Assembly: GCA_963576735.1 (NCBI GenBank)
Contig: OY755178.1
Location: forward strand, 16,430,001-16,494,000
DNA from: Bedellia somnulentella
Lineage: Eukaryota; Arthropoda; Insecta; Lepidoptera; Bedelliidae
Direction of reading: 5' to 3'
DNA length: 64,000 bases
The position numbers were made by a program, and so were the translations under genes. The notes under the pieces were generated by a model that was not told the DNA's origin, ran no database searches, and saw only the letters and a list, made by a program, of their open reading frames with translations. Positions 1-10,878 of this stretch are shown here, piece after piece; position 1 is the stretch's first letter; every line of letters begins with the position of its first letter.

Positions 1-1450
1 TTGCACGCAGCATTGTTTCGGAAATGATATTTACAAAGAAATCGAGATAGAAATATTAATTGGAGTGGCGCAAACAATTTGAAGAATACTCACTCTAATG
101 ATATGCAAACAGAAAATTAATGAAGCAACTTTGGGGAAATAAGGAATGTCCTATCTGAAGGGGTCCTTTTTATAAAACCGCAGTCCCCTTGTTTTCTAAA
201 TGTATTTAATTGCTTTTGAAGAGCGGCAAATTTGATAACATTCCATTTATGTTGGACCAATTATTACTTCCGGGTGATCTTCTGGTTTAGTTTTGGTCAT
301 GGCTGTTTTGCATTGGAATGGCGTTCGATATTTATTATTGTAATAATTTTAACAGCTTATTATTATATTATTAACATAAATTTAATTTTCATTACGTAGT
401 AGAGACATAATTTTGACAAACTCATAATTTTAAAAGTATATAAAATAAAAAAAAGTATGGTTATAAACATACTCAAGACTAAATTCATAGTACTTCTTAG
501 TATGATTGTATTATACTGTATTATTATTATTTAACTAACCAATGGGTCCCTGTAACCTGAATAAATAAATGATAATAATAAAATAATTATATATTATATT
601 GTATTTGATTGTAGATAGTTTGGTTGATTATTATTTTTCCTAATGCCTAGAAACCAAACCAAATGAAATAATCTTTTAATTTGGACTTTACAGGGACCTT
701 TTGAATTCGACAATTTGTCAACATATAGCATGACATAGCTTGCCTTGTCTTGTAGAAAAAAGTTACCAATGAGGCCAGGGTCCTACAAGGTGATTTCCAA
801 AAATGTTTAAAACATTGGATGTTCTTTGCATGTTATTATTTTTATTATTAGTCTAATATCCTCTACCACACACCTTTGTTTTAGTTATCCAGGCTCAATT
901 AGTATAAATTCCTCGTTCGACTCTTCTTCTTGAATGATATCCAACAGAGCCAAGATAAATTAACTAATAAAGCAATTTTTCAACTTTCGCAATTACACAA
1001 AACCAAAACACTCTCAGCTTAATTAACCGAAAAGGGTTTTAATAACGAAACTGGGAAATAAAGATACTTGTCAAAAACAACAGATCCTGAGGGATCTTAA
1101 ATTTATTGTTTCTTTTTCTTTCAATTCGGTATCTGGAAGGATTCCACGGGGAATTGTTCCGTGATAATTGCTACGTGCTCCAGCACCTTTACTGGATTTA
1201 AGGTTTAAATGACAGGTCATTTTTAGAAAATTTTTAGGTCACGCGTAAACAACCAATGACTGCTACTGGATATTTTTTAATCAGTATCAAGTTGAAATAT
1301 AGCTCCATATACTCTCGACTACCATCACAAATAGCTATAGTCATTATGAGTTAGAAAAAAATATTTGTTATACTTATTCATATGTATGTTAGTGATACCC
1401 ACACAAATAACCCCGTCACCTCCCCTCTCTCACAACAACACCATCACCTA
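1..1450. other. Unassigned AT-rich DNA
   Basis: I see no coding frame, RNA gene or recognised repeat here. The stretch is AT-rich with scattered ATT/TAA runs (about 340-620). It ends at the (TATG)-like tract that borders the first SINE-A copy. Confidence 0.5.
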
Positions 1451-1693
1451 CATGCATATACTCACGGCTGTAAATCCCTAGAAGGGGTAACCAGAGCTAA
1501 GGAATAAAAAATTCCTCAACCACTTTTGGAAAGTTGAGTGGGGAAAAGATGGTGAAATAAAGGTTGTTGGTGATGGGTCTCCAACCGCATCGCCCAAAAA
1601 TCCCTTAAAAGCCCCATTACCGTTAGTCGCCTCTTACGTACACCCACCGGAAGATATGGGGTAGTACTATTCTTAGCCGACACTACACAGCAA
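1451..1693 (-). mobile_element. SINE-A copy (RTE-tailed short retroposon), near full length
   Basis: First of about 35 copies of a ~255-bp family. In the sense direction (here the minus strand) a copy starts near GTGTAGTGTCGGCTTAGAAT, contains a B-box-like GGTTGGAGACC, and ends in GCCGTGAGTATATG plus (TATG)n. It has no coding capacity. The copies at 10557-10811, 17719-17975 and 48823-49070 are flanked by 9-11 bp TSDs, which marks the family as a retroposon and fixes its ends. The 3' end matches that of the RTE LINE at 18866-20218, so RTE is the probable source of enzyme. The family is known to me only as a type (microsatellite-linked lepidopteran repeats), not by a firm name. Confidence 0.8.
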
Positions 1694-1733
1694 ACACCAT
1701 CACCTCTCACCAAATAACATACGAGATGAAATA

Positions 1734-1764
1734 GATAGTGCTATTCTAAACTGACACTACTCAG
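1734..1764 (-). repeat. SINE-A 5' fragment
   Basis: About 30 bp matching only the sense 5' end of SINE-A (GTGCTATTCTAAACTGACAC on the plus strand). It lies 40 bp from the previous copy. Confidence 0.5.
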
Positions 1765-1940
1765 TTTTTTTTATGATTAGAGTTTTGGTACAAAATTTTA
1801 ATACCGAGTCGTGTAACCTTAAAATGGCACTATTCAGAAGTGCCTTATGCTTCTAGGGCTTTTTGAGTAAATTGTAGAAAAGTTATTTATAGTAACTCTG
1901 AGCTGTAAAATGTATTTATAAGAATATAGTCAGAAAAAAA

Positions 1941-2184
1941 TATACATACATATACTCACGGGCATAAATTCCAAAAAGGGGTAGGCAGCTTCAGAGCTAG
2001 AAACTCCTCAGCCACATTTGGAAGTTAATAGGGGAGAAGATGGTAAAAATAAAGTATCGTTGGTGATGAAGTCTACAACCGCATCGCCAAAAAACCACTT
2101 GAAAAGCACCACACCCTTAGTCGCCTCTAACGACACCCCTGTGTAAAAAAGGGTAGGGACATTTAAAGCCGGCACTACACGTCA
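1941..2184 (-). mobile_element. SINE-A copy, divergent
   Basis: Complete from the ATACATAC tract to the sense 5' end (GCCGGCACTACACG on plus). Several substitutions and small indels set it apart from the 1451 copy, so it is probably older. Confidence 0.75.
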
Positions 2185-2254
2185 AATAAAATACGCGGGT
2201 ACAAAATACACGGGAAAAAATTGATTTCAGGAATTTAGAGCCTAATATAATATA

Positions 2255-2290
2255 CCAGGCCACTCAGAAAGTATTGCAAAAAAAGGTTCT
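2255..2290 (+). repeat. mariner left terminal inverted repeat
   Basis: Starts CCAGGCCACTCAGAAAG directly after a TA. The inverse of the right end starts CGGGACACTCAGAAAA, so the two share a CACTCAGAAA core. Confidence 0.8.
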
Positions 2291-2427
2291 AATGTATGAA
2301 ACACTGGCCGGTTGTAATGTATACTGAAAATATGAGTCTTTATAAATAAAATAAGGTACGTTCCAATTTTAAAATTTCCCTCTTTATTTTTTACGAGCTA
2401 TTTTAAATTGTCGTGTCTTACTGAAAA

Positions 2428-3488
2428 ATGAATCTGAGCCGGGAACATTTTCGCGCTATGATTTGTTACGATTTCAAATGTCGCTTAAACCAGACGAATC
2501 ATACGAAAGACTTCAAATGGCGTTTATGGATGAAGGGCCTTCTAAGGCAACCGTGTATCGTTGGTATAACGAATTCAAGCGTGGTCGATTAACTTTGCGG
2601 GATGAAGAAAGAAGTGGTCGCCCTCTAACGGCTGTTACGGATGAAAACGTGGTGGAAGTGAAAAATTTAATTCATGACAATAGGCGAATAACGTATCTAG
2701 AGATTCAACACATTATGCAGATTGGATCGCGAAGCGTTCATGAGATTTTACATGAACATCATCACGTGAGGAGGATAGTTTCACGCTGGGTGCCACACAA
2801 CCTCACCGAGGTACAGAAACAGGCCCGGGTGGAATGGTGTCGTGATATGATTAATAAATTTGATGCTGGCTCGTCTCGGCGTGTTTACGACATCGTTACA
2901 GGTGATGAGTCCTGGATTTATCAATACGATCCAGAAACGAAGCGCCAGTCGACGGTTTGGGTATTTCAAAACGAAGCGACCCCTACCAAAGTGAAGAGAT
3001 CTAGAAGCGGTGGGAAGATTTTGATCGCAAGTATTTTCAATATGACTGGCTATTTGGTGTCAATTCCTTTACAAGATCAAAGAAGTATTAACGCAGACTG
3101 GTATACTACTAAAGGCTTTCCAGTAGTTTTCTCAGTTGTGAGCAACAATCGACCAAACACAGGGCTCCACGGGCTACTGCTTCACCACGACAACGCGCCC
3201 GCTCACACCGCGCTCAAAACGACGGACTTCCTGAACAGCACGCCGGTCAAACTCTTGGGTCACCCTCCTTACAGCCCTGGTCTGGCACCGTGTGACTCCT
3301 TTTTATTCCCTAAAATAAAAAATCAACTCAAAGGGATACAATTTTCATCGCCGGAAGATGCGCTGTCAGCGTTTCAGCGGGCTATAAATGAGGTGTCTGC
3401 GGCGGACTGGAAAACGTGTTTCGAAAACTGGTTTAGACATATGAAACTTTGTATAGATACTGGTGGAGAGTACTTTGAAAAGATTTAA
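2428..3488 (+). pseudogene. mariner transposase, one-base frameshift near the N-terminus
   Basis: Cut-and-paste transposase of the mariner family, acting in the nucleus on its own TIRs. An ATG at 2428 starts MNLSREHFRAM, typical for mariner N-termini, but that frame fails after about 18 codons. The rest is open in another frame from 2463 to the stop at 3488, consistent with loss of one base near 2484 (CGC-CTT to CGCTT). The helix-turn-helix region follows (SKATVYRWYNEF, then SGRPLTA). The catalytic residues are Asp in GDESW (codon at 2904), Asp in HHDNAPAH (3189) and Asp in LAPCDSF (3294). The last two are separated by 34 residues, the mariner D34D spacing. WVPHNLTE and YSPGLAP motifs are present. 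The copy is therefore young and inactive by a single lesion, unless that lesion is a sequencing error. Confidence 0.9.
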
Positions 3489-3511
3489 TAAAAACATTTT
3501 TACCCATAGAA

Positions 3512-3550
3512 CATTTTTTTTTATTTTCGCAAAATTTTCTGAGTGTCCCG
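3512..3550 (-). repeat. mariner right terminal inverted repeat
   Basis: Ends CTGAGTGTCCCG directly before TA at 3551. It is an imperfect inverse of the left end. Confidence 0.75.
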
Positions 3551-3554
3551 TATA

Positions 3555-4439
3555 TCTAATATATAAATTTTTTGTGTCACAATGTTTGTCTCCGTACTTA
3601 TCCGAAACGGCTTTACCGATTTTAACCAAATTTGGCATGCATATTCAATAGGTCTGAGAATCGGCTAACATCTATTTTTCATACCCCTAAGGGCCAGTTT
3701 TTTGATCCGGAGTTAAAAATATAACCATTTGTTATATTGACTATAGTTAAATGACTAACCAGTAGTTAAATCGTAAATCCATTTTGGTTCGATATTTGAC
3801 CATTAGTTACTCTAAACACGGGTCAAAAAATGCATTTTGCTGATATCTAACTAATAGTTACGATATTTAAGGGTGTCCCCGGAAAAACAGGTTGATATTG
3901 ATTGTTTGGAAATTCTATAAAGTCTGATTTGATGATATTGATATGACATGAATAAAATATATGTTGGTGATTAGTTCATGGTGGTAAAATTTGATGTTTA
4001 ACATTTTAATAATTTGTTGAAAAATATGATGAAAAAAATTGAATTGGAACATGCTTTGTTTTCATAAAAACCGTATAGGCTCCACTGGCATAACATACAT
4101 CTGAACTCATTATGTATCTATATACGCGTAGCTTTAACATCTGTAACTTTGATGTTTAACTTTTCATTTAAATATTATAGTTATTCAATAAAACTAAATA
4201 AACTACATTTATCCTGCGCGCGCGTTTTTTCCGTCCCTGTCACTCTCAGTAAATTGAACGTATGAGTGAGCGCAATAGCTGCAAAATGCGGGGAGGCCCT
4301 TAACAAATTGTTGAGTTAACCACGGATCAAAAAACTGGCCCTTAGTGTTAAGGGTAGTCCACCATTAACATTTTTTTATAAAAACGCCTAAAGTTCGGCA
4401 TAAGCAAATTTACAGTACGAAGTCTGTCGGGTCAGCTAG
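3555..4439 (+). mobile_element. Non-autonomous Helitron
   Basis: Starts TCTAATATATAAA after an A and ends GTCAGCTAG before a T, fitting Helitron rules (5' TC, 3' CTRR, insertion between A and T, no TSD). The 5' part has the phrase CCGAAACGGCTTTACCGATT followed by AAATTTGGCATGCATAT, which I know as common in lepidopteran non-autonomous Helitrons. It has no Rep/helicase frame. A separate MITE sits inside it. Confidence 0.7.
3690..4342. mobile_element. MITE with 20-bp inverted repeats, inside the Helitron
   Basis: The left end AGGGCCAGTTTTTTGATCCG is inverted almost exactly at the right end (CGGATCAAAAAACTGGCCCT). TA flanks both sides (3688-3689 and 4343-4344), which would be a 2-bp TSD. The interior is AT-rich with no coding frame. 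It is younger than the Helitron it interrupts. Confidence 0.75.
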
Positions 4440-4447
4440 TATATATA

Positions 4448-4500
4448 TAATACTAGCTTTTTGCCCGCGACTACGTCCGCGTCGACTACATTTTTTGCAT
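4448..4500 (+). repeat. Fragment of a dispersed lepidopteran-type repeat
   Basis: Contains TACTAGCTTTTTGCCCGCGA and then TACGTCCGCGT, a phrase I know as the head of a common lepidopteran dispersed repeat. It is cut off by the SINE-A fragment that follows. Confidence 0.45.
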
Positions 4501-4595
4501 CCAGGGACATTGAGGTTTTTTAAGTGATTGTTCAGCGATGCAGTTGGAGACCTATCACTAAAATCCTTTATTTGACTACCTCTTCCCCATTTATT

Positions 4596-6514
4596 ATTAT
4601 TATTATTTATTTATTAAATCAGACAACAAGGGTCCATAGTATTAGTAACATTATTATCTTAGCCTATGTTAGTATACAATATAATCTATTTATTATTATT
4701 AATCAGTATCACAATCAGTCAATTAGCACCCGCGCAAGATGCTGCATTATTAGGGAGTCGTAGCGCCCAGCTATGGTCCTCAGGATAGAGTTAGGGCTGC
4801 ACCGCACCCTGCAGAGCAACGAAGCGGCTTTTTTGCGCATAATGGCATAAAAGTCGTCTGTATGGTTCTGCGCAAACATGCCCGAAGCACTGCAGAAGCG
4901 AGGCAGCCCCAACAACATTCTGAAACCATTATTGTATTGGACTCGCAGAGCAGTGATGGCCCGCTGCGTATATCTGGTCCATAGGGTGCACGTATAAAAT
5001 ACCTGACAGTAGGCTTTAAATAGACTAATTTTGACTTCTTTGCTACACCGAGCAAATCTACGAATCAGCATATTACAGCGGACCGCCATCGCTCTGCGTT
5101 CCCTCTCTATATCCTCTTGGTCTTTGAGGTCGTCGGTCACAATATGCCCCAGATATTTAAATTTAGTGACGCGACGTAGTACCACTTCATTTAATTTAAT
5201 AGCTGGTATAGTTTCTGGGGTTTTCTTCCCGTCGGCTCCAAAGACCAAACATTCGCTCTTTTTAACATTGTACATCAAACCATGTTTGGAAGCATAATCG
5301 GCACAAGTACGTAACAATTCATTCAGAGCTTTGACCGTGGGGCTCAGCAGCACCATATCATCAGCATAGCTGATATTATTTACAGCAACATCATCTACTC
5401 GACAACCGATGCGCTTGCTGCTAAGCTCCACGACCAAGTCATTAACGTACAGGTTAAATAGATTTGGAGAACTAAGCCCCCCCTGCCTCACTCCACATTC
5501 TAGTTTATAGGCATGTGACAACTTATTGGCCCATCTCACACAGTTTTCCTGGTTACCGTACCAATACTGCAGTATGCGCAGAAGCTCCGACGGTACTTTT
5601 CTCTCGCGTAACTTGGTCCAAAGCACATCGTACGACACGGTGTCGAAAGCACGCGACAGGTCGAGAAAACATGCGTATACGTGCGTTCGGCGCCGCGCAT
5701 AATACTGTACTGTGTGCTTTAAACCAAGGACAGCGCTCTCAGTAGACAGTCCGGGTCTAAACCCGAACTGAGCGTCATGGAGATGAAGGTAGTCATTAAG
5801 TCGAGAGTCTAAAAGGGAGTCTAACACCTTAGCCAGAACAGTAGCCAGTGAAATGGGCCTATAGTTATTTTTGTCGGCTACATCACCTGTCCTATTCTTT
5901 ATCATAGGCACTACCACCGTACGCATCAGCTCGTGTGGGAGATACGAGTGCCCCATGCACAGTGAAAAGAACATAGCGAGGACGCGCGGTAGGTGGACAC
6001 CAGCGTGCTTTAGGTGCTCAATACTTAAGCTGTCATGACCCGGCGATTTTCCTCTGCTCATTCGCCTAATAACTTTTGCCACTTGATTACCAGAGAATCG
6101 AATGATATCAGAGTTACGACAAGGCCCACTATCAACAGTGTGTGAGGACCGGCCTAATGGTGGCTGTACAGTAAAATGTTCAACAAACAAGTTGGCAATA
6201 GACTCTGGATCACGAGCTTTACCCACAGTCACGGGCAAGCCAGGCTTAAGATCCAGTTTACCGGTGGATTTCCAAAACTTGCTAAAATTCTTTGAAGCAC
6301 GTTGTGTCGAAATTATGTCAAGCTTTATTTGTTCTTCGTGGTTTTGACACCACGTTAGGCGACTTTTAAATAATTTACGACTTTCATACATTTCACTATA
6401 AATAGGGCCGGTTGAAGGCTTGTCATACGATAGCCACAACCGATACTTAAGCCTAGCCTGCTCGTGCGCCTCACGAACATGCCTATTCCAACCCACCACG
6501 GGTCTACGCTTGTT
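4596..6514 (-). mobile_element. 5'-truncated LINE with (TAA)n tail
   Basis: The 3' end on the minus strand is an AATAAT-type tract at 4596-4613. The 5' end stops abruptly inside the coding region, upstream of the RT domain. Ends are defined by the interrupted SINE-A. Confidence 0.8.
4715..6499 (-). CDS. LINE ORF2 remnant: reverse transcriptase, endonuclease part missing
   Basis: About 594 uninterrupted codons of non-LTR reverse transcriptase. The frame opens at the 5' truncation with GWNRHVREAHEQAR, the linker that normally follows the endonuclease, so there is no true start codon (the first codon used is GTG). RT motifs in order are NNYRPISLATV, QFGFRPGLST, FLDLSRAFDTV, CGVRQGGLSSPNLFNLYVND and the catalytic SYADDM (Y-A-D-D near residue 378). 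A conserved C-terminal region follows. The intact frame suggests recent insertion. It resembles CR1/L2-like non-LTR elements but I cannot fix the clade. It could not retrotranspose by itself without the endonuclease. Confidence 0.9.
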   Translation of the reverse strand: MVGWNRHVREAHEQARLKYRLWLSYDKPSTGPIYSEMYESRKLFKSRLTWCQNHEEQIKLDIISTQRASKNFSKFWKSTGKLDLKPGLPVTVGKARDPESIANLFVEHFTVQPPLGRSSHTVDSGPCRNSDIIRFSGNQVAKVIRRMSRGKSPGHDSLSIEHLKHAGVHLPRVLAMFFSLCMGHSYLPHELMRTVVVPMIKNRTGDVADKNNYRPISLATVLAKVLDSLLDSRLNDYLHLHDAQFGFRPGLSTESAVLGLKHTVQYYARRRTHVYACFLDLSRAFDTVSYDVLWTKLRERKVPSELLRILQYWYGNQENCVRWANKLSHAYKLECGVRQGGLSSPNLFNLYVNDLVVELSSKRIGCRVDDVAVNNISYADDMVLLSPTVKALNELLRTCADYASKHGLMYNVKKSECLVFGADGKKTPETIPAIKLNEVVLRRVTKFKYLGHIVTDDLKDQEDIERERRAMAVRCNMLIRRFARCSKEVKISLFKAYCQVFYTCTLWTRYTQRAITALRVQYNNGFRMLLGLPRFCSASGMFAQNHTDDFYAIMRKKAASLLCRVRCSPNSILRTIAGRYDSLIMQHLARVLID

Positions 6515-6604
6515 TTTATTTAACTTCCAAAAGTGGATGGAGAATTACTATCTCCGAAGCTATGGCTACTCTTTTTGGAGTTTATGGCCGTTAGTGTGTA
6601 TATA

Positions 6605-6954
6605 CTCATGAAAGATTAATGGATGAATTTCATAAATTCCTTTTTGTTATATCAGTCAATCGCACCAAGTTTCAAGTTTCTAAATGCAGAAATGTCAAAA
6701 ATCTCTATACTATACTAACTTTCATTTGCTATTTCAACCCCATAGTGCCATAAAATATATGATAACAATCATGAAACAAACCATTTTGTACCAAGTTTCT
6801 ATGTTCGAGTTATAATGGTCGTATTAGTACGGATAGTAACTATTGATTTTCAGGTCTTTAATCGCGTGTTATAACATGGGTTTAGTTTTATAATAGTGGT
6901 TTTAATTGTAATGTTAAATCGCGAAACTTTTAGAAAATACTAAGTACGGATAGT
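6605..6954. other. Unassigned AT-rich DNA
   Basis: No coding frame or recognised repeat. It contains ATCGCGTGTTATAACA-like text at about 6860, reminiscent of the Penelope-flank phrase at 20360, but too short to call. Confidence 0.4.
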
Positions 6955-7214
6955 AGTTTGGTGCTACAGGGCGGAGGCCCGGTGGGTGCTGCTCCCCACA
7001 CTGACCGTTGGTGATGGCGGGTGAGTTTGCAGCAGAGATTGCTCGGGAATATGGGGATTGTCCGAGATGCATGATATCCTATGCGATTTCTTGCTATTAT
7101 TCTTACCTAACACAACAACTTTTTTTTTACTAATTGCTTGTGTCCTTTGAGTTTTGATCCCGGGTCTCTCGAATGTTCATAGAGGTTAGATTTACCGCTA
7201 CGCCACATAGACGC
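6955..7214 (-). mobile_element. tRNA-derived SINE
   Basis: Read on the minus strand, the head has an A-box-like TGGCGTAGCGG and a B-box-like GGGATCAAAAC about 45 bp downstream. It continues through a T-rich stretch into a GC-rich part (6960-7060). The 3' limit is uncertain. Confidence 0.5.
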
Positions 7215-7489
7215 TAACGTTGACGGCAAATTTTGAATACCCTTTATTTTCTTATAGTCTTACTGTTGACAAACAATTGAATTTACTCCCGCTCCTGCTG
7301 TATAATCCCGCATTTTTATACCCTACCGATTTTGAGCGCCAAAATCCACAATTCAATGTAAAATGAAAAATAGTGACTAAAGACAAAACAGCAAGTAAGT
7401 AAATGATTCGAAAAGTGCACCGAGTAATGGTATGAACTACAGGTTAAAGCGCAAAATATTCAACTTCTTACGTATCTTGAAAAGCATCG

Positions 7490-7885
7490 ATACCACGGTT
7501 TAAAAAAACACCCAGCGCCATCTATTGCATACCTAGACAATAAAACAAATTGTACGTCATTCCTCGGGAATTCCTCATTTTCAAGGATACATTATCGTAT
7601 CATTTAGCTTCTAAATTTACAGGTTTATATTCGTTTGCAATATATTACCTTGTTTTAAACGACACACAGCGCCATCTCCAATCCATCCAGCAAGCAAACA
7701 ATATTTTAGTATTCCCTCGGGAATATCATTTTTTCCGGGATAAAAAGTACTCTATTATTTAATCTGGACTTCTAACTATACGTCTGCAAAATTTCAAAGC
7801 AATCGGTTCAGTAGTTACGGCGTGAAAGCGGCACAAATAAACAAACAAACAAACTCACTTTCCAATTTATAATATTAGTATGGAT
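7490..7885 (+). repeat. Dispersed repeat C, copy 1
   Basis: Contains GCGCCATCTATTGCAT, CGGGATAAAAAGT, AATCGGTTCAGTAGTTACGG and ends TTTATAATATTAGTATGGAT. These are signature phrases of a very common lepidopteran dispersed repeat. Related 3' ends occur at 35170-35365 and 35760-36005. It has no coding frame. Confidence 0.65.
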
Positions 7886-8004
7886 GAATATGGATATTAG
7901 TATGGATATATCATATAAACTGAGTATGTCTAAAGTCTGAAGAAAAATACCAAGTATGAGTATATTAATGAATGCAAATTAAGGATTCAGAAAAGAGCCA
8001 TGAT

Positions 8005-8075
8005 CTTACAAGAAGGAGATCGAGAATCTCGGCCCACCCCAATGGGAACTAATGGCGTGACTATATTTCCTGCAT
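8005..8075 (+). repeat. RTE 3'-end fragment
   Basis: Contains CACCCCAATGGGAACTAATG then GCGTGA, matching the last ~60 bp of the RTE at 18866-20218. Confidence 0.7.
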
Positions 8076-8549
8076 CTAAGTACAAAACATAATACATTAA
8101 TACGAGTATAATATTAGCTGTCTCGCGATGTTATTCAACTATTTACAATCTTTTACCCTCTAAACTTCGAAAATTGGTCGAATATTTCTAATTAGGAGGT
8201 TATGGGGACCTCTTTTAGCAGTACCTTTTTAATTTATAGCCGTGAGTATGAGAAAGATACTAAAACGAATATAAAACGATTACTATTCGTCAAACCACCG
8301 TTAAGTCATGGTATGCAAGTGAAATCAAAGCTCCTAAGGCTTATTTCCCCGAAAGGCAAATCCTTTTGCCGTGTTATAAGATACCCTTCACAGTTAACAT
8401 CCTTATAAAACACACCTAAAGGCATACTAAAGACAGACTCACATCCCATATATTTCCCCATCAAGCTGTCCACTTGCGGGTTGGCAGACTAACGGCTACT
8501 ATCGTGATAATAACCGCGAGGGAATCATCTTAATTTTCGCATTATCAGG
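8076..8549. other. Mostly unassigned; possible SINE-A 3' tail at 8225-8250
   Basis: The only recognisable piece is AATTTATAGCCGTGAGTATG, the last bases of SINE-A. The short open frame here has no recognisable features. Confidence 0.4.
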
Positions 8550-8673
8550 TGATTCAAACATGAGATATCCTTCCAAACTGGGTTAAATCCTACAAATTGA
8601 ATTTGTGAGTTAACCCCTCGGGGATAGAACCCGAGACCTACGTACTTGAAAAAACCGCTAAACCACGGAGGCA
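8550..8673 (-). mobile_element. tRNA-derived SINE head
   Basis: On the minus strand GCCTCCGTGGTTTAGCGG gives an A box, and GGGTTCTATCCCC a B box, at tRNA-like spacing. There is no acceptor-stem partner, so this is a SINE head and not a tRNA gene. Confidence 0.6.
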
Positions 8674-9719
8674 GTCACTAAAGACAGAGATAATGGCTAT
8701 AGTGCATTGTTAAATAGACTGGAACCTTTATTTTATGAAATGTTTAAAAACAAGTAAACATGATTTAAAAAAGGCACTGACTCAGTAAAAATATTTTATA
8801 TTTGCCAAGGTTAAAATGAATTGAGTATTGTATCGCAAATAAAATAGCTTATCTCTTTGTAGTCAATTTTTTTTATCTGAATACAAAGCAATTTCTAAAT
8901 TGAAGTTAACTTAGACGATAGGGCTTTGATTCTCTCGTTTTATTTTTTTATAAAATAAATACAGACTGAAGGTTACCATAGACACTGGGTTAGCAAACTC
9001 TTGTCATTAGCGAAACGATTTTAAACATTTTGGTGGCTAGATGATTCTGTTACATATATCATAAGGTTTTCTATATCTATATCTGCACATATGGCTATTA
9101 TCATAAAGAGGGATAACCTACCAGTAGTTCAGAATAAAAATCTCATCGATGTTTTTTAAGTGCAATGGTATAAGGATAAGATTTAAGAATCACTCATACT
9201 AAAAACTTTTTTCAGGCAAGAAAGAGAGGAAAATATTATAATATAAAGGATTATTTATAATGGCTCTTCCATCACTTTTACACCAGTACCCATGATTTCT
9301 GATTTGCTTAAATATGTCTGCCATACCTTAGGGGATATACGGGGTTAAAGTTTGAGTTCTTGAGTCTTCGAACCTTAGTCACCTTTTAGTAGTACAATTC
9401 TAATCTGACTCGACTCATTACTGAAAACCGAAAGACTGTGTTGTGTCGGATTAGAATACTATTTTATTTCTTAAGTCTGAGTCCTCCACTTGGGGACATT
9501 GTACTAGGCGAGCATAAGGGACTAAAGCCTAATCTCTATCTAAAGGTCAGGAACAATCCTGTCTCAGTGTGAACTTATATGAGCTGTCTGTTATGATGAC
9601 GGGTATATTGGATGTCAAATCGTTACGAGAGGTTCAGTGACTTAAAAGCTTATTACTCACAACAAGACAATAATAAACTAGCTACCTACCTAGCTATATA
9701 CTACTTACATACGTATATA
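8674..9719. other. Unassigned AT-rich DNA
   Basis: No open frame over 60 codons and no recognised repeat. Confidence 0.45.
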
Positions 9720-9893
9720 AGTTACAGGCGGTACTAGAAAACCAGCTCCCCAGCAGTGTCCTGCGGATAATGTTGGGAACCTAGCTGAGGTACTTTGCCT
9801 TTTTGTTGCCATCTTTTCTTTTTAAATTGTAATATTTCTATATGTTGTCATTGTGTTTGGTAACAAATAAATATCTTTTATCTTTATCTTTAC
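9720..9893 (+). repeat. LINE 3'-end fragment with (TTTATC)n tail
   Basis: A hairpin-prone segment (CCAGCTCCCC to GTCCTGCGG) is followed by TTGCCATCTTTTC and AATAAATATCTTTTATCTTT. A 3' UTR ending in a short hexamer array is typical of 5'-truncated Jockey/CR1-group elements. Confidence 0.6.
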
Positions 9894-10503
9894 TTAGTTA
9901 TAAATACTAACGACACTTAACCTTTGTAGTGTGCTGGCGCTAGATTGTAATGGAACGGAGCTGCCGCGGGACAAATTCTCAAATATGATTTTAGAAGTTG
10001 AGCGGGAAAAAAATTATGAATACTTTTTTAAAGTAATGCTTTTATTATTCTGTAGGTTTGTCTTTGATTTTACAAATTTAATCGCTTTCAAAACGGACCA
10101 CTGAACTGTAGTTTTAAAAGTACCTTACGCTCTAAATTTTATTGCTAACTGTATCCCGTAACTTCGCAGTAAGTATAGAGAAATCAGCCCTTATTGCAAT
10201 ACATCTAAAACGGTGGAAACGAACGTGCCCCGAGCTTGATATACGTGAGTATAAGACACTAATCCCAGCTCTGCCGTAAACCCGGGTTTAAATACTCGTA
10301 AATAACGTAAATCTTCCCCAGTTCATACTCGCATTGTGTTTCGATACATTCGAGTCACGTAGCGTCCACACATATTCTTTTTCAGATTTTCTGCGGCTAC
10401 AGTTTGCCGACGTTTGCAACATATTCTTGTGAGCTTTGAAATCCTAGTAGTAAACGTAAATAAGATAGTACAAAAACTATTCTTTCAAAATAAATACACA
10501 ATA
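9894..10503. other. Unassigned DNA, moderately GC-rich around 9930 and 10250
   Basis: No frame or repeat recognised. CTGGCGCTAGATTG and CTGCCGCGGGACAAA stand out in base composition. Confidence 0.4.
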
Positions 10504-10878
10504 TGGTAGAAATAAAGTAAGTGTTGGTGATGGGTCTCCAACCGCATCGCCCAAAAACATACATACATATATATACTCACGGCTATAAATCCCTAGAAGG
10601 GGTAGCCAGAGCTAAGGAATTCGAAATTCCTCAACCACTTTTGGAAAGTTGAGTGGGGAAAAAATGGTAAAATAAAAGTTGTTGGTGATGGGTCTCCAAC
10701 CGCATCGCCCAAAAATCCCTCAAAAGCCCCAATACCGTTAGTCGCCTCTTCCCTTCACCCACCGGCAGAAATAGGGTAGTGCTATTCTAAGCCGACACTA
10801 CACACACTACACGCCCAAAAGCCACTTGAAAATACCCATACCAATTAACTAAGCCTCTTACGACACCTGGTAGAAACT
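10504..10878 (-). mobile_element. Older SINE-A interrupted by a younger SINE-A
   Basis: Left part 10504-10556 and right part 10812-10878 join into a central SINE-A segment once the inner copy is removed. CGCCCAAAA occurs at 10548-10556 and again at 10812-10820. Confidence 0.85.
10557..10811 (-). mobile_element. SINE-A copy, full length, 9-bp TSD
   Basis: A 255-bp insertion bounded by the direct repeat CGCCCAAAA. It defines the family ends: the ATAC tract at the sense 3' side and TGTAGTGTCGGC at the 5' side. Confidence 0.9.

Larger units (their letters stand above)
2255..3550 (+). mobile_element. mariner transposon, about 1.3 kb, nearly intact
   Basis: The element is bounded by TA dinucleotides at 2253-2254 and 3551-3552, the target site that mariner elements duplicate. 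Its termini are imperfect inverted repeats sharing CACTCAGAAA and a following TTGC/AAAA region. The length of 1,296 bp is normal for mariner. It encodes a transposase with a complete D,D34D triad, broken only near its N-terminus. A Helitron begins 5 bp beyond its right end. Confidence 0.9.
4502..6604 (+). mobile_element. SINE-A copy split by a LINE insertion
   Basis: The middle of SINE-A (GCAGTTGGAGACC) lies at 4502-4595. The 3' part (AACTTCCAAAAGTGG to GGCCGTTAGTGTGTATA) lies at 6515-6604. The minus-strand LINE at 4596-6514 separates them. A short repeat, TTTATT, at both joints may be its TSD. Confidence 0.75.
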
